Assembly: GCA_014529385.2 (NCBI GenBank)
Contig: CM043958.1
Location: 124,634,817 to 124,698,816, forward strand
DNA length: 64,000 nt
DNA from: Adiantum capillus-veneris
Taxonomy: Eukaryota; Streptophyta; Polypodiopsida; Polypodiales; Pteridaceae
Direction of reading: 5' to 3'
The translations under genes were made by a program, and so were the position numbers. The notes beneath the pieces are model-generated. The model searched no databases. It worked only from the letters and a program-made list of their open reading frames with translations, and was not told the DNA's origin. Positions 25,801 to 37,526 of the stretch are shown here, in pieces (the stretch's first letter is position 1; the number at the start of each line of letters is the position of its first letter).

Positions 25801-26073
25801 ATCAATTAAGTTCCCATTTAATACAAAAGATTGCAAAAGAAGCTTTGACCATCGAACAGCACTCCATAATGAGCCTTGGAGAGATGAAGTATCCATTGTA
25901 GGAAAAGGTAGGACCACATCCTTCAAGCATTACTCCACTAGTATGGAGACATTTCCTTGCCCTATCTTTGTACCACCACAAGTGGAATCTGGATCTGTTC
26001 TACACACACAGCCAATACCAACAATTTCATTGTCAAGTATCATATGTACTTTCTCCCCAGATTCAAAGTCCAT
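22846..26073 (-). pseudogene. DUF7869-type protein, probable transposase of the inner element (two in-frame stops)
   Basis: One frame of 1076 codons runs from an ATG at 26071-26073, directly behind a good splice acceptor (CACTTACAG at 26075), to 22846. Only two codons interrupt it: TAA at 25930-25932 and TAG at 25357-25359. Residues before the first stop include VGIGCVCRTDPDSTCGG. After the second stop come a cysteine cluster (CIDCCAKKCCQF), a CNIC pair, HDKMDQKKTAIPRL, LQLDNCAGENKNRYLFAYL (about 24060) and GFLMVGHTHEDIDAMFSRF (about 23945). These last three blocks are the hallmark of DUF7869-type proteins of plants and animals. The aspartates in DKMD, LDN and HEDID could be the metal-binding acids of an RNase-H-type transposase; that is inference. 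Long tryptophan-rich C-terminus of unknown role. The protein is otherwise well preserved, so the stops are recent or tolerated. Confidence 0.75.
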
Positions 26074-28060
26074 CCTGTAAGTGAAAAAGATTACATTGTT
26101 AAATCCATAGTTATAGAAAAATACTCTTCAAACAAAAAATCATGCTACAACATGGAAAAGGTTTGCATAGGTTGGACAAGTGGTGAACCTTGAGACCAAA
26201 TCCTCCTTGCTATATTAATGGAAGCAAGGTTGGAAATTATGGCGGATCTTGAAACCAAAGCATCCTTGCTATATTAGAGCATAGGTTGGACAAGTGGTGG
26301 ACTTAGTTGTAATACCCACTGCCACCTATCAACTACTATAGGACTATGCTTTCCAATGTCCAAGTATCCCTTGAGGCTTTCAAGGTTGAGCACGTGGTGG
26401 ACCTTGAAACGAAAATCCCCTTTCTATATCAGAGCATAGCTTGGACAAGTGGTGGACCTAGTTATAATGCCCAATATCCAAGGTGAAATACCTTAGGACC
26501 TTGCTACCTTGCTTGCCAATGTTTACGTAGCCCCTCATTTCTTTAATGGAAGTAAGGTTGGACAAGTGGTGGACCTTGAAACCAAAGCCTCTTTGCTATA
26601 TGAGAGCATAGGTTGGACCTAGTTGTAATACCCACTGCCACCTATCAACTACTATAGGACTATGCTTTCCAATGTCCAAGTATCCCTTGAGTCTTTCAAG
26701 GTTGAACACGTGGTGGACCTTGAAACGAAAATCCCCTTTCTATATCAGACCATAGCTTGGACAAGTGGTGGACCTAGTTATAATGCCCAATATCCAAGGT
26801 GAAACACCTTAGGACCTTGCTACCTTGCTTACATTGCAATGTTTACGTAGCCCCTCATTTCTTTAATGGAAGCAAGGTTGGACAAGTGGTGGACCTTGAA
26901 ACTAAAGCCTCTTTGCTATATGAGAGCATAGGTTGGACCTAGTTGTAATACCCACTGCCACCTATCAACTACTATAGGACTATGCTTTCCAATGTCCAAG
27001 TATCCCTTGAGTCTTGCAAGGTTGAACACGTGGTGGACCTTGAAACGAAAATCCCCTTTCTATATCAGAGCATAGCTTGGACAAGTGGTGGACCTAGTTA
27101 TAATGCCCAATATCCAAGGTGAAATACCTTAGGAACTTTCTACCTTGCTTGCCAATGTTTACGTAGCCCCTCATTTCTTTAATGGAAGCAAGGTTGGACA
27201 AGTGGTGGACCTTGAAACCAAAGCCTCTTTGCTATATCAAAGCATAGGTTGGACCTAGTTGTTATACCCACTGCCACCTATCAACTACTATAGGACTATG
27301 CTTTCCAATGTCCAAGTATCCCTTGAGTCTTGCAAGGTTGAACATGTGGTGGATTATTGAAACCAAAATCCCCTTTCTATATCAGAGCATATCTTGGACA
27401 ATTGGTGGACCTAGTTATAATGTCCCTCCTTTCTTTAATGGAAGAAAGGTTGGAAAAGTGGTGAATCTTGAAACCCAAACCCTTTGGCTATATATAGAGG
27501 ATAGCTTGGACAAGTGGTGGGCTTAGTTGTAGTATCCAATGTCCAAGGTCCAAGGTGAACTATGTAAAGACCTTACTTCCAAAAACAAAGTCGTACAAGT
27601 GGTTCTCCTTCAAACAAAAACGTCCTTAGTGTATTAGAACATAGCTTGGAGAAGTCGTGGACTTAGTTGTAATGGTGAATGTCCAAAGCAAACTATTATA
27701 GGACCTTGCTTCCCAAATCAAGTTTGGACAAGTGGTGGATCTTGAAACCAAAACCCCCTTACTGTATTAGAGCATAGCTTAGATAAGTGGTGGACCTAGC
27801 TGCCATGGAAAATGTTCAATGTGAACTGCTACAGGACCTTGCTATTAAATGTCTAAGTAGAGCTAGCTTCTTTAATGGAATCAAGGTTGGGAAAGTGGTG
27901 CATCTTGAAACCAAAATCCCTTTATTGTATTAGAGCATAGCTTGGACAATTGAGGGACCTAGTTTTAATGTGTGATGTCCAAAGAAAAGTATTACAAGAC
28001 CTTGCTTTCCAATATTTGAATTGGTCAAGTGGTTAAAACTAAGTATAAAACTTTGACCAT
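26074..28060 (+). repeat. Array A: four units of about 320 bp built on the TGGACAAGTGGTGGACCTTG motif
   Basis: The phrase CCCACTGCCACCTATCAACT recurs near 26306, 26631, 26951 and 27267, a period of about 316-325 bp, and degenerates after 27300. Each unit holds several copies of TTGGACAAGTGGTGGACCTT. All point in the plus direction. The array begins just upstream of the DUF7869-type gene's last visible exon and may fill an intron of it or its promoter region. Confidence 0.88.
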
Positions 28061-28530
28061 TTTCTTCTCGAATTGCCAAAAAGCTAGTTTTAGACACCCC
28101 TAAATGAAAATGGTTTAGGGTGGCCTTAAGCAACGTTTTTTCAAAGACTTGAACAAAAGGGTTGCCGAAGAGTAATGAAAATTTATTATGGCTTGAAGTG
28201 CCTGAGTATGTGAAAACAAGCCTAGGTTTTCCACGAGGCAAAAGGTGACATAATAAGAACATTGGAAACTTAGGATTGACCATGTGGCCTAAACTTTGGC
28301 AAGTGAAGTGGTGGCCAAGTTTTGTGGCACAGTGTACACTTGGTCCTATATGTGTTGACCACTTGGCTAAATCTAGGACCATAAGGCCAAACCTTTGGCA
28401 CCTTAAATATAGTATGGGACATAATCTAGAACTGCTATAGTAAATTAGTAGTATAGTTAATATGTTAATATTTTTATTATATTTAAGTATATGCTAAATA
28501 TAATTTATGTTCAAAATTTCACTAATGAAG
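28061..28530. other. Unassigned spacer
   Basis: Low-complexity AT-rich sequence with a few degenerate motif words (CAAGTGGT). The minus-strand open frame at 27930-28382 has no recognisable domain and probably arises by chance. Confidence 0.4.
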
Positions 28531-28983
28531 AATGTTCCCATTTAGCACTCCAGATGTGGGGTCTTAGGGCAATGCCACAATGGGGTGACAAGGCAGCGCT
28601 TCCACGTGAGGTTTGGGGGTAGCGCTCTTGATGGGGATGTGGAATATAGCGCTCTCGATGGCAGGGCTTGGGAGGCTGATTTTGGGATATTGTTCCGGGC
28701 GGGGTCAAGGGGCGGCGCCCAAAGATTTTTTTTTTTTAAGTGAATTTATAGTATAGAATGTTCCCATTTAGCACTCCAGATGCGGGGTCTTAGGGCAATG
28801 CCACAATGGGGTGACAAGGCAGCGCTTCCACGTGAGGTTTGGGGATAGCGCTCTTGATGGGGATGTGGAATATAGCGCTCTCGATGGCAGGGCTTGGGAG
28901 GCTGATTTTGGGATATTGTTCCGGGCGGGGTCAAGGGGCGGCGCCCAAAGATTATTTTTTTTTAAGTGAATTCATAGTATAGA
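28531..28983. repeat. GC-rich 226-bp tandem duplication
   Basis: AATGTTCCCATTTAGCACTC begins at 28531 and again at 28757. The two units are nearly identical (T/C at 28556 against 28782, and a poly-T length difference). The unit is GC-rich, containing GGGCGGGGTCAAGGGGCGGC, unlike the AT-rich surroundings. An open minus-strand frame in each copy exists only because the copies are alike. Confidence 0.93.
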
Positions 28984-29812
28984 GTTACGCATGTTTTGCA
29001 TATTTTCAACCATGATTTCTTTAATTTTGGCTGTGTGAACTGGTTAATGTTTTATATTGATTTTGTTTTTTTTAATCCTATGATAAAACATGGACTTGTA
29101 GCATACGTGGCATTTTAATAAACCCTATCAAGATTAGGCACAAAGAGAGCGCACGAGCAACGCACAGAGAGAAAGCAGGCAAGCAGCAAACACACAGAAA
29201 GCGCACACGGATCGCACACAGTTGGAGTATACGCGCACGTAGAGGAGCAAGCTCGGCATCGTACACAACAAATAGGTGGAGCGCACAGGATTGAAAGTTC
29301 GCGCACAAGATAAAGAAACAGCAGCGTACGCAACGCTTTCCAGAAGGGCAAGATCGGGCATAGCTTCTTCTCAGGAGACATTGCACACCTCACGAATAGA
29401 GAAAAAACAGGTATTTCTCTCTCACTCACTCTCTGTCTTTCTCCATATAGAGAAGATGGTTCTCTGTAACTCTTCTTGCACACACACTCTCTCGTCAAAA
29501 GACAGAGATACGTAGTTTAAAAATATCCCCGCACACATACACATATTCCTACACATCGTCTTCCTCTCTTCCACATACATAACCACAGTGAAATCTGTTA
29601 TCTTGTTGTCTCTCTCTTGAAAATACATGCACATATTCCCACACATCCTCTTCCTCACTTCCACGTACATAACCACAATGAAATCTGTTATCTTGTTGTC
29701 TCTCTCTTGAAAATACATGCACATATTCCCATACATCGTCTTCCTCTCTTCCACATACATAAACACAGTGAAATCTGTTATCTTTCTCTCTCTCCTCTCT
29801 CTAGAAAACAGG

Positions 29813-29865
<53 letters not shown>

Positions 29866-30310
29866 ATCTTGCTATCTCTCTCTTGAAAATACATGCTCAT
29901 GTATGTGTGCGTCTATGTTATCTATGTGTATGTATGTATATTTGTGTTATTTCATTGTAATACTCATACATAATGCAGATACACAATTACAATTAATTAC
30001 GATATGCACACATAGTATATATACATACATAAATATCACAAATAACTAACACATTGTAATACTAGTAAACTTGAATGGAAGACTTACTTGCGTGATCTGT
30101 TAAAGTCGATTCTTGTAGTGAGTTCTGGATGTATGCTGAGCTGATTTTACTCTAATCCATTTGTAGATATGATTGTAACTTCTGTTTCTCAAAAATAGTA
30201 GTGTTGTTTAGTGATACACCTAATGGACATAAATGGTTGAAACTAGGACATGCAGACCCAAAATACGTGTATTTATTTGGATGAATATATACACTTTTTG
30301 GTGACCCTTA
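28984..30310. other. Non-coding stretch with a roughly 90-bp tandem repeat and a (CT)n tract
   Basis: CCTATCAAGATTAGGCACAA at about 29124 opens a purine-rich, CGCACA-rich stretch. Between about 29530 and 29790, a unit of about 90 bp with AAATACATGCACATATTCCC and CACAGTGAAATCTGTTATCT occurs about three times. A perfect CT tract fills 29815-29856. I recognise no gene. It could be a promoter and leader for the downstream cargo genes. Confidence 0.5.
29530..29868. repeat. About 90-bp tandem repeat (three copies) plus (CT)n
   Basis: Copies share TCTTCCTCxCTTCCACxTACATAA and the TTATCTTGTTGTCTCTCTC word. The CT microsatellite follows directly. Confidence 0.8.
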
Positions 30311-33300
30311 CCACAAGTGGTGGACCTTGAGACCAGTGGACTATAAGGACCTCCAAACAATACCTTGTACACTCAATCCTTCTTGGTATATAGGTTGGAC
30401 AAGTGGTGGACCTTGTTCAAATTCTCTAACCACTCTCTCTAACATGGTGACATAATTTAGGTGTGATAAATTCATATCTATACAAACTAATATCAGTTTA
30501 GGCTTGCTAATTTGAATTTGTTTGAATTTATGTACAATATAATGATTTGAGGTTTGCATATTTGAATTTAGGTGGTATAATGATATCTTTTTGTGGTAAA
30601 CTTGAATTTAAAATCAATTTCGCGTGCAATATTTTAAATTTAAGTGGTAAAATTTAAATTTTTATAAAAAAGTTTGAATTTTAAAATTTGGGCGGGATAT
30701 TTTAAAATTTAGGCGGGATATTTTAAATTTGGGAGGGATATTTTAAATTTAGGCAAAGTGGTGAAAAAGTGGTGAATCTTGAGACAAAACCACTCATGCT
30801 ACTAGCGATAATAGCTTGGACAACTGGTGGACCTTGAACGTAAACCCCCCATGTTTCAATAGACTTAGCTTCGACAAATGGTGGAGCATCGTTCTCTGCA
30901 TGTTTCAATGGAGCCTAGCTTGGACAAGTGGTGGACGTTTGTTTCTCTCTATGTTTCAATAGAGTTAGCTTGGACAAGTGGTGTACCTTGGAACCAAACC
31001 CCCATGTAAAACCTATCATGGTCACTCCAAGTGGTGAAAAAGAATAACCTTAATGATATATCCTTATAGGTTGGACAAGTGGTGGACCTTAACACCCAGA
31101 TATTCTTAATATAATGGCATAGAGTGGAAAAGTGGTGAATCTTGAGACCAAACCACTCAGGCTACTGCCAATAATAGCTTGGACAAGTGTTGCACCTTGA
31201 ATGTAAACCCCTCATCTATGACATATCGTGGGTTTAATGTTTTTCGATGGAGCCTAGCATCTTGGAGACATGGTGCAGCTTGCTTCTCCTCATGTTTCAA
31301 TGGAGCCTATCTTGGACAAATGGTGGAGCATCCTTCTCTCCATGTTTCAATGGAGCCTAGCTTGGACAAATAGTGGACCTTTGCTTCTGTCTTTGTTTCA
31401 ATAGAGTTAGCTTGGACAAGTGGTGGACCTTGGAACCAAATCCCCATGTAAAACCTATCATGGTCACTCCAAGTGGTAAGAGAGAATAACCTTTAAGATA
31501 TATACTTATAGGTTGGACAAGTGATGGACCTTAACACCCACATATTCTTAATATAATGACATTGAGTGGAAAAGTGGTGAATCTTGAGACAAAACCACTC
31601 ATGCTACTAGCGATAATAGCTTGGACAAGTGGTGGTACTTGAATGTAAACCCCCCATGTACAAAATATCGTGGGTTTAAGGTATTTTGATGAAGCCTAGC
31701 ATCTTGGAGACATGGTGCAGCTTGCTTCTCTTCATGTTTCAATGGAGTCTATCTTGGACAAATAGTGGAGCATCCTTCTCTCCATGTTTCAATGGACCCT
31801 AGCTTGGACAAGTGGTGGACCTTTGCTGATCTCTATGATTCAATAGAGTTAGCTTGGACAAGTGGTGGACCTTGGAACCAAACCCCCATGTAAAACCTAT
31901 CATGGTCACTCCAAGTGGTGAGAAAGAATAACCTTTAAGATATAGCCTTATAGGTTGGACAAGTGGTGGACCTTAATACCCAAATATTCTTAATATAATG
32001 ACATAGAGTGAAAAAGTGGTGAATCTTGAGATAAAACCACTCATGCTACTAGAGATAATAGCTTGGACAAGTGGTGGACCTTGAACATAAAACCCCCATG
32101 TTTCAATAGACTTAGCTTCGACAAATGGTGGAGCATCGTTCTCTCCATGTTTCAATGGAGCCTAGCTTGGACAAGTGGTCGACCTTTGTTTCTCTCAGGC
32201 TACTAGCAATAATAGCTTAGACAAGTGGTGGACCTTGAATGTAAACCCCTCATCTATGAAATATCGTGGGTTTAATGTAATTCGATGGAGCGTACCATCT
32301 TGGAGACATGGTGCAGCTTGCTTCTCGTCATGTTTCAATGGAGTCTATCTTGGACAAATGGTGCAGCATCCTTCTCTCCATGTTTCAATGGACCCTAGCT
32401 TGGACAAGTGCTGGACCTTGGAACCAAAGCCCCATGTAAAACCTATCATGGTCACTCCAAGTGGTAAGAAAGAATAACCTTTAAGATGTAGCCTTTTAGG
32501 TTGGACAAGTGGTGGACCTTAGCACCCACATATTCTTAATAAAAGTGGTGAATCTTGCGACCAAACCACTCAGGCTACTAGCAATAATAGCTTGGACAAG
32601 TGGTGGACAGTGAATGTAAACCCCTCATCTACGAAATATCGTGGGTTTAATGTATGTCGATGGAGCCCAGCATCTTGGAGACATAATGCAGCTTGCTTCT
32701 CGTCATGTTTCAATGTAGCCTATCTTGAACAAATGGTGGACCATCCTTCGCTCCATGTTTCAATGGACCCTAGCTTGGACAAGTGGTGGGCTTTTGTTTC
32801 TCTCTATGTTTCAATAGAGTTAGCTTGGACAAGTGGTGGACCTTGGAACCAAACCCCCATGTAAAACCTATCATGGTCACTCCAAGTGGTAAGAAAGAAT
32901 AACCTTTAAGATGTAGCCTTATAGGTTGGACAAGTGGTGGACCTTAACACCCACATATTCTTAATATAATGACATAGAGTGGAAAAGTGGTGAATCTTGA
33001 AACCAAACCACTCAAGCTACTACCAATAATAGCTTGGACAAGTGTTGGACCTTGAATTTAAACCACTCATCTATGACATATCATGAGTTTAATGTTTTTC
33101 GATGGAGCCTAGCATCTTGGAGATATGGTGCAGCTTGCTTCTCGTCATCTTTCAATGTAGCCTATCTTGGACAAATGGTGGAGCATCCTTCTCTCCATGT
33201 TTCAATGGAGCCTAGCTTGGACAAGTGGTGGACCTTTGCTTCTCTCTCTGTTTCAATAGAGTTAGCTTGGACAAGTGGTGGAGCTTGGAACCAAACACCC

Positions 33301-36300
33301 ATGTAAAACCTATCATGGGTACTCCAAGTGGTAAGAAAGAATAACCTTTAAGATATAGACTTATAGGTTGGAAAAGTGGTGGACCTTAACACCCACATAT
33401 TCTTAATATAATGACATAGAGTGGAAAAGTGGTGAATCTTAAGACAAATCCACTCACGCTACTAGCGATAATAGCTTGGACAAGTATCGGCCCTTGAATG
33501 TAAACCCCCCATGTACAGAATATCCTGGGTTTAAGGTATTTCGATGAAGCCTAGCATCTTGGAGACATGGTGCAGCTTGCTTCTCTTCATTTTTCGATGG
33601 AGCCTATCTTGGACAAATGGTGGAGCATCCTTCTCTCCATGTTTCAATGGACCCTAGCTTGGACAAGTGGTGGACCTTTGCTTCTCTCTATGATTCAATA
33701 GAGTTTGCTTGGACAAGTGGTGGACCTTGGAACTCAAACCCCCATGTAAAACCTATCATGGTCACTCCAAGTGGTGAGAAAGAATAACCTTTAAAATATA
33801 GCCTTATAGGTTGGACAAGTGGTGGACCCTAACACCCAAATATTCTTAATATAATGACATAGAGTGAAAAAGTGGTGAATTTTGAGACAAAACCACTCAT
33901 GCTACTAGCGATAATAGCTTGGACAAGTGGTGGAACTTGAACGTAAACCCCCCATGTTTCAATAGACTTAGCTTCGACAAATGGTGGAGCATCGTTCTCT
34001 CCATCTTTCAATGGAGCCTAGCTTGGACAAGTAGTGGACCTTTGTTTCTCTCTATGTTTCAATAGAGTTAGCTTGGACAAGTGGTGGACCTTGGAACCAA
34101 ACCCCCATGTAAAACCTCTCATGTTCACTCCAAGTGGTGACAAAGAATAACCTTAATGATATATCCTTATAGGTTGGACAAGTCGTGGACATTAACACCT
34201 AGATATTCTTAATATAATGGCATAGAGTGGAAAAGTGGTGAATCTTGAGAGCAAACTACTCATGCTACTAGCGATAATAGGTTGGACAAGTGGTGGACCT
34301 TGAATGTAAACCCCCCATCTACAAAATATCATGGGTTTAAGGTATTTAGATGAAGCCTAGCATCTTGGAGACATGGTGCACCTTGCTTCTCTTCATGTTC
34401 AATGGATCCTATCTTGGAAAAATGGTGGAGCATCCTTCTCTCCATGTTTCAATGGACCCTAGCTTGCACAAGTGGTGGACCTTTGCTTCTCTCTATGTTT
34501 CAATAGAGTTAGCTTGGACAAGTGGTGGACCTTGGAATTAAACCCCAATGTAAAACCTATCATGGTCACTCCAAGTCGTGAGAAAGAATAACCTTTAAGA
34601 TATAGCCTTATAGGTTGGACAAGTGGTGGACCTTAACACCCAGGTATCCTTAATATAATGACATAGAGTGATAAAGTGGTAAATCTTGAAACAAAACCAC
34701 TCATGCTACTAGCGGTAATAGCTTGGACAAGTGGTGGACCTTGAACGTAAACCCCCCATGATTCAATAGAGTTAGCTTCGAGAAATTATGGAGCATTCTT
34801 CTCTCCATGTTTCAATGGAGCCTAGCTTATACAAGTGGTGGACCTTTGCTTCTCTCTATAATTCAATAGAGTTAGCTTGGACAAGTGGTGGAACTTGAAA
34901 CCAAACCCCCATGTAAAACCTATCATGGTCACTCCAAGTGGTAAGAAAGAATAACCTTTAAGATGTAGCCTTATAGGTTGTACAAGTGGTGGACCTTAAC
35001 ACCCACATATTCTTAATATAATGACATAGAGTGGAAAAGTGGTGAATCTTGAGACCAAACCACTCAGGCTACTACCAATAATAGCTTGGACAAGTGTTGG
35101 ACCTTGAATGTAAACCCCTCATCTACGACATATCATGGGTTTAATTTTTTTCGATGGAGCCTAGCATCTTGGAGACATGGTGCAGCTTGCTTCTCGTCAT
35201 GTTTCAATGGAGCCTATCTTGGACAAATGGTGGAGCATCCTTCTCTTCATGTTTCAATGGAGCCTAGCTTGGACAAGTGGTGGACCTTTGCTTCTCTCTT
35301 TGTTTCAATAGAGTTAGCTTGGACAAGTGGTGGATCTTGGAACCAAACCCGCATATAAAACCTATCATGGTCACTCCAAGTGGTAAGAAAGAATAACCTT
35401 TAAGATATAGACTTATAGGTTGGACAAGTGGTGGACCTTGAATGTAAACCCCCCATCTACAAAATATGGTGGGTTTAAGGTATTTAGATGGAGCCTAGCA
35501 TCTTGGAGACATGGTGCACCTTGCTTCTCTTCATGTTTCAATGGAGCCTATCTTGGACAAATGGTGGAACATCCTTCTCTCCATGTTTCAATGGACCCTA
35601 GCTTGGACAAGTGGTGGACCTTTGCTTCTCTCTATGTTTCAATAGAGTTAGCTTGGACAAGTGGTGGACCTTGGAACCAAACACCAATGTAAAACCTATC
35701 ATGGTCACTCCAAGTCGTGAGAAAGAATAACCGTTAAGATATAGTCTTATAGGTTGGACAAGTGGTGGACCTTAAGACCCAAATATTCTTAACATAATGA
35801 CATAGAGTGAAAAAGTGGTGAATCTTGAGACAAAACCGCTCATGCTACTAGCGGTAATAGCTTGGAAAAGTGGTGGACCTTAAACGTAAACCCCCCATGT
35901 TTCAATAGAGTTAGCTTCGACAAATGGTGGAGCATCCTTCTCTACATGTTTCAATGGAGCCTAGCTTGGACAAGTGGTGGACCTTTGCTTCTCTCTATGA
36001 TTCAATAGAGTTAGCTTGGACAAGTGGTGGACCTTGGAACCAAACCCCCATGTAAAACCTATCATGGTCACTCCAAGTGGTACTAAAGAATAACCTTTAA
36101 GATGTAGCCTTATAGGTTGGACAAGTGGTGGACCTTAACACCCACATATTGTTAATATAATGACATAGACTGGAAAAGTGGTGAATCTTGGGACCAAACC
36201 ACTCAGGCTACTACCAATAATAGCTTGGAAAAGTTTTAGACCTTGCTTGTAAACCCCTCATCTACGACATATCATGGGTTTAATGTTTTTCGTTGGAGCC

Positions 36301-37526
36301 TAGCATCTTGGAGACATGGTGCAGCTTGCTTCTTGTCATGTTTCAATGGAGCCTATCTTGGACAAATGGTGGAGCATCCTTCTCTCCATGTTTCAATGGA
36401 GCCTAGCTTGGACAAGTGGTGGACCTTTGATCCTCTCTCTGTTTCAATAGAGTTAGCTGTGGTAGAGCTTGGAACCAAACCCCCATATAAAACCTATCAT
36501 GGTCACTCCAAGTGGTAATAAAGAATAACCTTTAAGATATAGACTTATAAGTTGGACAAGTGGTGGACCTTAACACCCAGATATTCTTAATATAATGGCA
36601 TAGAGTGAAAAAGTTGTGAATCTTGAGACCAAACCACTCATGCTACTAGCGTTAATAGGTTGGACAAGTGGTGGACCTTGAATGTAAACCCCCCATGTTT
36701 CAATAGAGTTAGCTTCGACAAATGATAGAGCATCCTTCTCTCCATATTTCAATGGAGCCTAGCTTGGACAAGTGGTGGACCTTTGTTTCTCTCTATGTTT
36801 CAATAGAGCTAGCTTGGACAAGTGGTGGACCTTGGAACCAAACCCCCATGTAAAACATATCATGGACATTTCAAGTGGTGAGAAATAATACCCTTTAAGA
36901 TATACCCTTATAGGTTGGACAAGTGGTCGACCTTAACACACAGATCTTCTTAACGTAATGACATAGAGTGGAAAAGTGGTGAATCTTGAGACCAAACCAC
37001 TCATGCTACTAGAGATAATAGGTTAGACAAGTGGTGGACCTTGAATGTAAACTCCCCATGTACAAAATATCGTGGGTGTAAGGTATTTCAATGGATCTTA
37101 GCATCTTGGAGACATGGTGCAGCTTGCTTCTCTTCATGTCTCAATGGAGCCTATCTTGGACAAATGGTGGAGCATCCTTCTCTCCATGTTTCAATGGAAC
37201 CTAGCTTGGACAAGTGGTGGACCTTTGATTCTCTCTATGTTTCAATAGAGTTATCTTGGACAAGTGGTGGACCTTGGAACCAAACCCCCATGTAAAACCT
37301 ATCATGTTCATTCCAAGTGGTCAGAAAGAATACCCTTTAAGATATACCCTTATAGGTTGGACAAGTGGTGGACCGTAACACCCAGATCTTCTTAATATAA
37401 TGACATAGAGTGGAAAAGTGGTGAATCTTGAGACCAAACCACTCATGCTACTAGTGATAATAGGTTGGACAAGTGGTGGACCTTGAATGTAAACCCCCCA
37501 TGTATGAAATATCATGGGTTTAAGAG
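30310..37526 (+). repeat. Array B: about 16 higher-order units of 330-550 bp, plus orientation
   Basis: The landmark TAAAACCTATCATG recurs at about 31013, 31452, 31890, 32440, 32861, 33303, 33749, 34114, 34551, 34914, 35358, 35690, 36053, 36489, 36852 and 37292. The period is mostly about 440 or about 363 bp. Each unit carries five or six copies of TTGGACAAGTGGTGGACCTT and related words (GTTTCAATGGAGCCTAGC, ATCTTGGAGACATGGTGC). Units are similar but not identical, and one frame often stays open for about 90 codons. The array ends at the splice acceptor of the ParB-like exon, so its last part behaves as an intron. Confidence 0.95.

Noticed and set aside
27930-28382. Minus-strand frame of 150 codons as a gene
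   Set aside because: No domain, low-complexity neighbours, overlap with motif words and no promoter or splice support.
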